Assembly: GCF_021134715.1 (NCBI RefSeq)
Contig: NC_060020.1
Location: 2,480,001 to 2,544,000, forward strand
DNA from: Daphnia pulex
Taxonomy: Eukaryota; Arthropoda; Branchiopoda; Diplostraca; Daphniidae
Length of the DNA: 64,000 nt
Direction of reading: 5' to 3'
Below, in pieces: positions 14,441-24,592 of this stretch. The stretch's first letter is position 1, and each line of letters opens with the position of its first letter. Under the pieces are notes generated by a model. It saw only the letters and a list, made by a program, of their open reading frames with translations. It had not been told where the DNA came from and searched no databases. The translations under genes and the position numbers were made by a program.

Positions 14441-15539
14441 GTGAGAAAGACACCTAGAGATAGGCACAGAAGACCCTATATATACATATTATACTTTGGA
14501 TATCACTGGACCGGAAACGAGAAAGGTGGAGTGACGGGTCACTGGGACGTTTAGTGGACAATAGGGACGATGTTTTTTCTGCTTCTTTCTTTTTTTCTTC
14601 AATATATATATAGGCTGCTTCCTATAACCGAACCCGGCCAGCCACCCTCTACCGGTGTAGTACTTTCCCCCCAAAATATATACGGCTGCTTTAGAAGCAA
14701 TCCATTAGTTTATTGAGGAGGCTATTTAAGAAGAAGTCTTTTGACAATGACTAACCCTTTTTCCCTTGCCACCATTCTCTCACTTCGACCTTGTATACAA
14801 TATCAACCATTTTACCCTACAAATATAATAAAAGAGTTCAGGTGTTTGCTGCTTCTATTATGTGAGAGCAGAGAGGGTGAAGGGGAGAAAAAAAAACTCG
14901 ATGTTTACCGGAGCAGGCAGGAGGGATGTTTTTTTTTTTATTATTTGGTAGTGTGTGTGTATGTATACAAACTTATTTCAAAAAAACCTTGGAATTGTCA
15001 GAAGCTGGAGGGGAAAAAAGCTGTTTTTCTCATTCAGTCATTCTGTCCGTTTCTTTTGAATAACCCGCTAGCTTTTTTTTTTTCAAATTCCAATTTCAAT
15101 TTTTCAGTGCCTTCCGAAAAAAGAAAGAAAACGACAGAGGAAAAGCATTAATAGAAAAAAAAGGAGCTTTTAAGGGACTTATGAAACTGTTTCTTCATTC
15201 AATTCCATTTCGTTTCTCAACTTCCCTTTTGGAGAATGGATTTGGTGTACAGAACTTGGCTGCTGTCGGACGTTGGCGGACTTGTAGTACAATGGCCACC
15301 GTGTGCGATATTCGCCCAGCATTAGTATTAATATATATATACTCGTCAACAGGAGCGAAACACCTTATTCGGGTGACGACACGGTTCAGCGCGTCTAAAC
15401 TCCAACGCCGTTCGCTTGAGTTATTATCGTGGACCAGAGAGACCTGTTCAAAATCTACGGGAGGTCTCTTAAAGACGACGTGGAAATGGCAAAGAAGCTT
15501 CAACTATGCAACCACCGAATAAGGTCTCTCTGGTCTCCC

Positions 15540-17260
15540 GTTTCTCACCTCATTTTCCCCACCCCTCTCTTGTTATTGTGGTTTTTACTTACGATGCCCT
15601 TAATGCGACACCTTGATAATGTTCTCGAACCAGTCAGCCGAGAAAGTCTTACGGCTAAATGGGCAGCAATGAACAGATTAGTTTTCGCGTTTTTTTGGTC
15701 CAGTTGTCAAACGCTCTCATGCACATTGTAGGGGAATAGCTCTTCCTCTTTGTTTGGGCTTTCTACATCAATTTGGCCATCTAGAAGTGAATAAACATCA
15801 GCCCTGTATTAAAAAAAAAGGTTCCGTTGACTTCCTAATGTAGAGTTCATTTGTCGTTAATTATGTATAGGTACCAGTGTCGACACAGAAAACATTGAAA
15901 CTATCAAGCGGATAATTAATCCACTTATTTATTTGAAAATCCCGCTGAGAATATTGTTACGTAGTGAATTGTTAGTTTGTGACAGACTTTTACCATGGTA
16001 AACTGAACACGGGAACAATTTATGATGAAGAAATAAGCAACACAGTTCAATCTCTCCTTAATTACCTTCTTCACGCCCGACAGCTCTATACGAATCCTTT
16101 TGGGTTGATTGTTCCTTTGCTAAACGTTAGCGCTTAACGATGTCGCCTAATTAATAAAAATAATAATACCTTGGACGTCAAAAGATGCAATACATTAGGT
16201 AACTTGTTAACTGTCTTATTCAATCCAGTAAATTTTTAATTATTGAATAGCTTGTTGCGACTCAAATCGTAAAAACGAGGTGGCAACGTCTTCGGCAGCG
16301 TCTGCAGAGCAGACGATTTTTGCTTCTGTCAGAAGTTGAAATTCGAACAGCCAAAAATACGTGTAAAAATGTGAAATACCAGAAAGTTTACCCTTGTGTG
16401 TTATTGCATCATGCTGGTATTCCATACCCTTAAGGTATTTATGTTAAATAAGCTTATGTTTATTTCTCACACAAAATATAAATCCCTGATAGTATAAGAC
16501 ATTATTTTAGAGGTCCTGGGAAAGAACAGCCACGTGAGTGTAACTGCCCGCTTTTTAACTTAATCCATTTTAAATTTCAACCAGAACCGAAACTGTAAAT
16601 TATGTAAGCGTAAATTACAAATAAAAAAAGACTGGTAGACGGATTACAGATGGTTTCCATAGATTTTGATTTTTCTGATTATTTTCCATCATTGACTCAT
16701 TATTTGATTCTGGCAGTCAAAACTCTCAAATAAACACACAACGAATTTGATAACTTTAATTAAAATGATTGTTATTGACAAGTGTGTAGTATTAAATTTC
16801 TTGAAAGTTTGGTTCTTTGATTACACTAGAACATATGCTAGCCTACTTTTCCTTACTTTCACTCTCATTGTCAAAGTGACCTTATGACTTTCATATTGTC
16901 GTCTCAGGTTGACCCGAATTGTATGAAACCTAGTGTAACACCAACCGCGTTACAATATGACTTGCCAGATGTCACTAAGATCATAGAAGCAACGTAATGC
17001 GCTCTTTCTTATTAGAAATTGTATTCAAATAATGCTAAAAATCGACCACAATAACTAAAACACATTTTCTGAATATTTCCAGGTTTTAAGGCGGGGACAT
17101 CGTAGATGCAAATAATAAAATATCAAGGGAGAAGTTGACAGGAGATTTCACTTGATGGACCGTGACCTATTCTAACGAATACTCACGAAGAAAGACTCAA
17201 TAAACTTGATTACCAGCATCAAGTAGCCATGAAATTGTTTGTTTTTATGGTACGAATGCT
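15540..17260. other. Intergenic, AT-rich, no gene seen
   Basis: The composition changes from the repeat-rich CT/GA landscape to ordinary AT-rich intergenic DNA. No exon with conserved residues is visible on either strand. The stretch leads directly into the promoter of the Gly/Tyr-rich gene. Confidence 0.6.
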
Positions 17261-17261
17261 G

Positions 17262-17297
17262 TATAAAAAGCCCTAGTCCTCTGTAACCAAAATCAGT
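17262..17297 (+). promoter_or_regulatory. Core promoter: TATA box plus TCAGT initiator
   Basis: TATAAAA lies at 17262-17268. The arthropod initiator pentamer TCAGT lies at 17293-17297, putting the presumed start A (17295) 33 bp downstream of the TATA box. This is the canonical arrangement. The start codon follows 59 bp downstream, so the 5' UTR is short. Confidence 0.75.
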
Positions 17298-17353
17298 CTC
17301 TTCCAGATCCTCGGAAAAACCTCGTGCATACCATTGCGTTCACTCCACACAAC

Positions 17354-18052
17354 ATGCTAAATTCAAAGGTAAATAAGTTTTAACTTCAATGGTAACGTTG
17401 CATTCGAAGATTTTATTTTACTTCTACGGTTCTTAATTACAGTCGATATTGGTCGGGATTATGTTGATTCACTGCATGACTTGTATTCCATCAACAACCA
17501 CTGAACGATCCAGCGAAGGACAGAAAGAGGATCAAGAGATCCAGGAGCAACGCCATCACCAAGGTGCTAATATTCGTATGAATGAACGTGAACATATAAG
17601 AGAGGCAGAATGAATTTATACAAACAATTAATACGATCACTTTTGCCTATGCATTGGTCCATGTCAACAACCAAATTCTTGTTAGCACAGTTTATAATTA
17701 CTAATATCGAATTTTCAGGATACAGTGGAGGATACGGGGGCTATGGCTACGGATTACCAGTCTATGGAGGGCCAGTTTACGGAGGAGGCTACGGCGGAGG
17801 GCACTACAATAATTATTACGGTAATGACTAGATAAGTGTCAACAGACCGTACATAAACAAAGCGTTTGACGCATTTCATTAACGTTCTTAGGTTACAACG
17901 GTTACTACCCATTTCTTAGTTCCAATATGATTGCTGCTGAATATGGAGCGGGATATGGCACGGGATATGGTGCTGGATATGGTTCCGGATATGGTCCCGG
18001 ATATTTCAATTACCCATCGGGAAATTACGGAACTTACGGCTATCACGGTTAG
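17354..18052 (+). CDS. Small secreted Gly/Tyr-rich protein, four exons
   Basis: Exons 17354-17368, 17443-17563, 17719-17820 and 17892-18052 join at GT/AG sites with matching phases (0, 1, 1) to give 132 residues. The five-codon first exon and the start of exon 2 form an apparent signal peptide: a hydrophobic stretch SILVGIMLIHCMTC near residues 6-19. A short Glu/Gln-rich linker with QRHHQG follows, then two Gly/Tyr-rich exons. Exon 3 (residues about 46-79) has GYSGGYGGYGYG-type repeats. Exon 4 (about 80-132) has a run of GYGxG units. Such short glycine-rich secreted proteins occur in arthropods as cuticle, silk-like or antimicrobial peptides, and the sequence does not say which. Retention of the 71-bp third intron would end the protein at 17829-17831 after only three extra residues. 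Confidence 0.8.
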
Positions 18053-18136
18053 ATAGCCATAACTGCACTTGCACCTTTTAACACCTTTAAATTTACCCCC
18101 AAATTTTATATACACAAATGGATCATGTAATATGAC

Positions 18137-18142
18137 AATAAA
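18137..18142 (+). terminator. Polyadenylation signal AATAAA
   Basis: AATAAA lies 85 bp after the stop codon of the Gly/Tyr-rich gene and is the expected 3' end signal. Only 201 bp separate this gene's stop from the stop of the convergent PPCS gene, so the two 3' UTRs probably overlap or nearly touch. Confidence 0.7.
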
Positions 18143-18253
18143 TTTGAATTAAAGGCACACTTTCTTTGCACTTTATAATATCCGGTTATTGAACAGGGCA
18201 TACCAATTGAGAAAGAAACTATTGCTACAAACCACATCAAATTTATCTTCACA

Positions 18254-19462
18254 CTAGCCTGTTTTATGATTTGCGTAGTAGTTGTCGTGCCTAATTTTCA
18301 AATTTTCAGCAATTTTTGATTCGATTTCAATACCACTTTCTATTTCAGAATCAGAGAGTCGTATTTCCTCTGGAGCAGAATTGTTGCGGTCTACGAGGAG
18401 AACGTAAACCTTCCGACTGTGTAACAGATTGCCAATCACAACCTAAAATATTAGTTGAAAGACTTTCTGTAGAGCTTGTAATTATTTAAAACAAAGGGAA
18501 AAAAAACCTTACATGATGATGATATTTCTCCAGCGATTCCTTTGCTTTGGTTTCCAAAAGCGCCTCGTTAGTTTCAAGTTTGAAAGAAACGATGAAGGCA
18601 TTTGGGGCCCAAAGAGTAACCAATGGAGCTAACATTTTGGGGACAAGTTGTAGTGAAAGGCTGAGAGGACCACCTGAGGACTGTATCTTGTGGCATGGCA
18701 TCTGGGATGCAGGTATGTAAAAATCTGAAACTGCAGCTGCTAGATACAACAAAGCTAAAGGACCTAAAATTTGCATTTTTTGGGCTGTTGCCTGCAACAA
18801 CCAGAGGTAGTCTGACAAAGAGTTGAAAGAAATCATCAGCAAATTGGACTTGTAGCGTTGGTATTTCTCTGTCAATTTCCTCATTTCAGCCTGGTGTTTT
18901 TCTCCAACTGAAGCAAAGGCTTGTTTATATTAATTTAATTAAATGAAGTTACAAGTCACACTCACCAATTATGTTTTCAGGACAAATTTCAATCATATCA
19001 AAGATGCTTCTTCCTACCAAATGCCGAGAATATGGTTCAAGAGATTTAGATCTATGGGAATATATAAAAAGAACCAATTTTGAATCAAATTTAATTTTGA
19101 ACAAGTGAATGTCTTCCCTCCTTCTAATTCTACCTATGTAAGAAAATAACTTGGTATCCTGCTTCAAGAAAATATTCAGCAGAAGCAGATCCTCTTGTTC
19201 CAGCACTAAAATTGTCAATGAAACGGACTGTATTTTTCTCCAGAGGAACTGTGGTTCCACCAGACTAGAGAAAATTAATTTATTAAGTAATTTATAATAG
19301 CTTCACATCACAACTGCACCTTACCGTTATCAATGCAACACGCAATTTTTTTATGGCTGCTTGTTGACAAACTTCGGAAATCAATTTAACATTTTCATCA
19401 AAATGATTGGGTTTTGAATTCTCTTCAAAAAATGTTTTCCAGTTGAGATCGTCTTGAGCCAT
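18254..19462 (-). CDS. PPCS: Phosphopantothenate--cysteine ligase
   Basis: This enzyme joins 4'-phosphopantothenate and cysteine using a nucleotide triphosphate, the second step of coenzyme A synthesis, in the cytosol. Exons in transcript order are 19325-19462, 19134-19264, 18966-19051, 18513-18907 and 18254-18442. All introns are GT-AG with consistent phases, giving 312 residues, the usual animal length (human is about 311). Family landmarks are present: the nucleotide-binding turn [15 protein letters not shown] (about 41-55), [17 protein letters not shown] (about 60-76), LAAAVSDFY (about 174-182), KIQSSGGP (about 192-199) and VSFKLET (about 225-231). No fused decarboxylase domain is present, as expected in animals. 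The start ATG is the only one that precedes the conserved SGGT loop in frame. The gene is convergent with the Gly/Tyr-rich gene. Confidence 0.95.
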
Positions 19463-22400
19463 TTCAGTGTGAGGCGCAGTACTTGTTTCTATGCAATGAA
19501 AATATCAATATTGATCTCTTTACTTATTATTATTTAAAAGGTACTTACAAGAGTTCAATTTATTACGCTAGGTTTTTTGAAAGCTTTTAAATTCTACTGC
19601 GCCATTTATCGTTGTTTTCGATTTGTTATTATGGCAGCTGTTCGACTTCAACAACTGTTGCTCACTTCGTCATTTCGTCTGCTATTCTGTATACAATATG
19701 TTGGCCATCTGTTGTTTATCGAAAATATTAAATCAAATAACATTTTACCGCTAGAGCGTGGGTCCATTTGCCATAAGCCATAGTTTGGTTTCATTTGGTA
19801 TTCATTTTGTATTCATTTTAATATTTTGATGTAGACCCATCCCCAGCAACGTCAACCTGCAGAAGGAAAGGGGAAAGGCCAGTTTCACACTCGAAGGTCA
19901 CGGAAATCATTACGTAAAACGTGTCATGCAGTGGTGTAGAGGTTGGGTAATAAGAACGGGATGTGGGGGTGGCTAAATATTTCAGTGTGTTTAGGGATTG
20001 AACTATTCAGCCCTAGTGTGTTGGTATTAGGGGAGGGGAGGGGGCATCAAACCAAAGTTCCGAGACGACTGACTTCCATTTATTTCTTTTCTATCGAGAC
20101 GCCGTTGAGGATGGTTACGCTAATCACTGCTGGGTACTCTCTTTCCTGATGTGTTCATAACAAAGGTAATTTCCTGGTTTCATTCTTAATATTAATGTTT
20201 TTTATTAGTGTTAATTTACGGGTTACATGGCTTTAAATTTATTCTTGCCAATTCCATGTGGCCATGCCTGTAGTACACTTGTCCAAAATGTCGTCTCTTG
20301 CTGCCTGTTACACGTTTCGTCGCATGTTGAAGTACTATAGAACAGTACAAGTAATAATGTTGGGTAATTTAAAAATAATTTTAAGAGTTTGTTTCCACAT
20401 TAAAGTTCTGGGATTTAATTTCTAATAGAAATTGACATTTTTTATTATGAATCATCATACAATAGTAATAGTTACACATCATTTGCCAATATTTTCCTGT
20501 GATTGTTTTGTGATTTTTTCAATTAAGAGATGAACTTGAATTAAACCTGCGAAGACATGCACGTTAATCACAATTTTATTTTACTAATCTAATTTATTTT
20601 TGTGACAGGTTGGTGGAAATTGTTCTCAACGTGCAGGGCCAAGTCAACAAGCAGCATTGTGATTATGCCTTTGATGAGGCGTCTATAATGTTGCGAGATG
20701 AAAATGTGAAGGAAACGGAAGGAAATCTGAAATGGCAAGATCTACTTGTAATAACACAACTTTGGTAAATCAGCATTAAGTTCAAATTTAAGTCCATGTA
20801 TGTGTTCTTTGCTTATAATTTACCTGAGTTGGGCTTAAAAATCTTGAATTAGAACTAATAGAAAACATTTGAAAACTACCAACTGCTTAGAATAAGATCC
20901 TTTGTGAAACTATTTGCATCAGCTTGTGAAAAGTTGTAATTTTTAAGCAATATTTTTTTTTACACAACTGAATTTCTCCTTAGTATTTGTTTGAAAATAA
21001 TTTTGGTTTATTAATGTTCTTTTGTTTGTAGGAATTCTTGGTGAGTGTCTGGTGTTGGAGCTGTCAATGGTGGTGATACCTGGTGTGCAGTGGTGTGGCA
21101 GTCATTTTCTGATTTGGAGATGTGCCAAAATGGATCTTCTGCAGACTTGGAGGTTCTACATCAGATTTCAATTTACCAAGTTGGTGTCCATGCAGTGTTG
21201 AGCTGTTGTGCAAAATAGTTGGTGTTTCCTGAAGGCTGTCTGGCATTTTGTTGGTGTATTCTCTTGCTACCTGCAACCCATATTGAGGTAATGCTGGTTG
21301 AACATTTTTTTTTTTAAATTGTCGACTTGTAACTAATTCTCCGTTCTCGTTTCAGTTCAATGGTACTCCGCCGTTCCAGAGTTGATCCATTGGTCAAGCC
21401 GAAAACAGGTTGCTGAAATCCAAGACTGAAAAAATCAATTAGACTTCGACAATTTACAAATGCATATCTGTTGTCCCTTTTCCCTGAGTAAACAGCATGT
21501 CGGCCGTTGGTTATTCGTCTGGTCGAACGGGAAATAGCAATGAGAAATTCTGATTTATCTTTGGAGAAAAATTAAGTTTGACCACGAAGTAATTCTCCCT
21601 TATTCGATATCACTCTTCATCCTTTATAAAACGATTCAAATTGTTCGCTCTTCACATGTTTATGTCCAATATTATTACTTCGCAAATAATAAAAATATGA
21701 AATCAAACTATTTTTTTCTTTCCTTTAACAATAATTATAAAATTTTTACAAACTGCAAAAATAATCAATACTAACCAACTTCCTGTCCAAATTTTATTAT
21801 TTTTTCCCGCTTTATAAAAACAACCACCATATTATTTATTTACTAAGTCTTTTTCGATAAAAATTGGCGATGTTCATTTATCCCGTATTTTTTTTTTTTG
21901 AAAATAAAAAAATTATTGCGTAAATATTTATATTTTTATTTTTTATAAACACCAACATATATATTTTATGGCCCCCAGGGAGGGGGGGGCCTGTGACTTT
22001 CCCAACCGCGATAATAACATGTGCCGTTATTATTTTGTTGGTGCAGAAAGCCGGAATTTAATCTAGCAGTTGTCGACTGAGTCAAACCTGTCATAGGACA
22101 GGTTGCTTCAATCGTATACTGCACATGTGCACAAGTAAAAACGCCAAAGACGACAGATGAAACTATTTCAAAACACCAACACAGGAAATCAGTGGTAGAG
22201 CAAAAAAAAAAACCACGCACAAATGAGAACAGATAGAAAGATGTAAAGTCTGCAACTCAGAATACCACTGGCAGAGCAAAAGACACAAAAATGAAAACAG
22301 AGAAAAATTTCCAAGTCAGCAACCCGGATATCACTGGCAACTTCAGGCTTCAGGCTGCTTCAGGATACTGCCACACTGAGCAGCTACTTCTGGATAACAC

Positions 22401-24331
22401 TGCAACAACACGCTGCATACAATGGTTAAATTAGACGTCATCACACCTTTCACCATCTCGCTGCAACAAGTAAACCAACAGCAGACCTGTCAAAGAAAAT
22501 AAAAATATTACCATCGGGGAAAGACAGTGTGTCCACAGTTACACTGGACTCTTCATGGCAAAAGAATACAAGGAGTATAAAGACAAAATAAGCAGTCCAA
22601 CAGATCTCTGCGATATCTCAAATTTCACCAAGGAAGTTAGAATTGGCAAGGTCTTCATATTGCAAATTTATCTCTAGTCATATTAACAAAGTACTTTAGT
22701 AGGAAATTAGATAAACATAATTACTTTTGCTTTTGCATGGGACGAGACGTACGACTGGGTACTGGCAGCAGGACACACGAGGCACGACATTTCGGCAAAA
22801 TGAACAGGCACTCAAGTCCGAGTTAGATGATTTGACAAAGTGGCATTGAAATAATCTGTAAATTTACACATCGAAATTTAACATTAAATATTTATAACCC
22901 TAAGAAATGAACAAAAAATACCTTTATATTTTCATCATGCGAAACGTCACGACCGGCATCCAACTTCAGCTGCGTCAAGGTGCAAAATGGCCGAATTTAG
23001 TCCCCTCAAGACACTCGCGCCACCTAGCGACAGCCAATTGAATTGCTTGCTTGCAGACAGCACGTAGCAGCTATTTGAATTCGTCACGCCTTTAAACCAG
23101 CTGGCACGAAATGAATCAAGTGGGGATGGACACTAGATAGATTACTCAAGCAGCTTTCCCTATGACACAACACACAAATTCTTTTAGATAGCAATTTCGG
23201 ATCGTTCTCCTGAACTAATTCAACATTAACAATCTATAATACTCACAGCAAGTATGGAGGGTCAAGACAAAATAATACAACTTACAATTTTTTGAGAAAA
23301 CTGGAAAAAAATCAGTGTTTCAGTTAGAGTTCCAACTTACTTTGGCATCAAACAGTTAGTAATGTTGAACTAAAGGAAATATTTCAATAAACATTCCAAC
23401 ATTAATGCAATAAACTAAAGTTAATTGCTTCTACTGCTTGAGTAAAACATTCAGAAAAATATAGGTATGTGCCTTGCATCTTTTCATGTGAATTCTCTGA
23501 GTTGCTGCAATAAACCTGATTATTATTACGATGATTATTACGATGGATGGCCTTGATTATGTCGGTATCCGATTATGTTCCCATAGCTTTCTCTAAGAAA
23601 TAAAACACAATTTTTATGACATTAAATAAAGAGTTCAAAAATTGAACAAAGGAAGAATAATACTTGTCTTTATTTGTAGAAACATGTTGGAAAAAACAAT
23701 GCGTGTCAATGCTGGGGTTAGTGACCTACCAACATCAATAGAAACTCCAGATAATTACGATGAATATTTACAATAAATGTAAAGAGGTATTCACACAATT
23801 GTGACAAAGTTGTTATGAGTTTTTACCTGTATTAATAGGATGAAGCATTCAGTAGAACGAAAAAATTTTATGAAATAATTGATGGTAGGCTACTTGTACT
23901 TGTCTAGTTGCCTTTCGCGTTCCTTCCTACACGCAGAGCCTACACGTTATAACAAGAAATATGAAAGGTAATCAAACACACATAGGGAATAAATCACATA
24001 TAAACAAGTTGCACAGAAATAAACTTGAATTTACTTAAGAATTCATAGGAAATTTTCATGTAAAAATTGAAAAATATAGGAAACTTTTGACAACCACACA
24101 ACAATCCACCATCACATGATAAACAAGAACACCTGTGTCATCTATTGGACACCTCTGACACTTCAAGTCCATAGTCCCAACCCAACAAGCAAAAAACGGA
24201 ATTTAGTTTTGTGAGACACAAACACACAACATTGATTTTTTGAATTCTAGTGATATTATAGATCGTAAAAAAATATTACTGCTTTGCAATAAAACTTACA
24301 TGTATAGGGTACCGAAAATGTTTTCTCCGCA
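19463..24331. other. AT-rich region, no confirmed gene
   Basis: No recognisable domain is visible. Scattered plus-strand splice-like sites occur (donors near 20165 and 20351, an acceptor near 20608). One short open stretch at about 20610-20768 might belong to a small or non-coding transcript divergent from PPCS. The rest is AT-rich, with poly-A/T tracts and a short diverged tandem repeat near 22188-22331. Confidence 0.5.
22188..22331. repeat. Two diverged tandem copies, about 70-76 bp each
   Basis: The segment starting near 22188 and that starting near 22264 share a similar order of words: CACTGG or CAGTGG, AGAGCAAAA, a CACAAAAATGA-like word, then AACAGA. A third partial start (ATCACTGGCA) follows at about 22329. 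The copies are clearly degenerate. Confidence 0.45.
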
Positions 24332-24336
24332 CTGGT
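24332..24336. repeat. Target-site duplication CTGGT (left copy)
   Basis: Identical to 32512-32516. Five base pairs is the usual BEL/Pao duplication size. Confidence 0.9.
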
Positions 24337-24592
24337 TGTCCGGCACGTATTTTACCGGCGAGTTTAGAAAACAGGGAGATTGGAAATTTTAAAGATCTTT
24401 ATTTGCCACTTGAAAAAGGTAACAGCATTTGCCAGATGCAGTTGCTTCTTGTTTTAGAGTACAAAATTGAATGCTTGTAACTACAAATTTTGGGCGCACA
24501 AGGACAAAAGGGGAGAACGGGCTAGGCCAGCTAGTGGAAGGGGGAAGCCCTTTCTTTGTTGCAGGATTGATTATTTGGCGTCGTCCGCCACA
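24337..24592 (-). repeat. 3' LTR of the BEL/Pao element
   Basis: 256 bp, identical to the 5' LTR as read. It carries the AATAAA signal at 24398-24403 (minus strand). The gag-pol stop codon lies inside this LTR, 22 bp from its start. Confidence 0.95.

Larger units (their letters stand above)
1..15180. other. Repeat-rich non-coding region with no supported gene
   Basis: No open frame in either strand shows a recognisable domain, a plausible exon with matched splice phases, or coding-like composition. The longer frames are driven by polypyrimidine/polypurine tracts (Phe/Leu/Ser- or Lys/Glu/Arg-rich) or by microsatellites. The region has many short CT/GA runs, T-runs, CTG/CGG trinucleotide clusters (around 1490-1510 and 2300-2320) and repeated GTATAC-containing words. 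It could be a large first intron or a long upstream regulatory region of a gene outside the window; the sequence does not decide which. Confidence 0.6.

Noticed and set aside
14741..15151. Plus-strand 136-codon frame
   Set aside because: Composition is dominated by T-runs (Phe/Leu) and A-runs (Lys); no domain, no codon bias.
21064..21276. Minus-strand 70-codon frame ending in His residues
   Set aside because: No splice context or recognisable motif, and it ends in a CAC/CAT-rich low-complexity tract.
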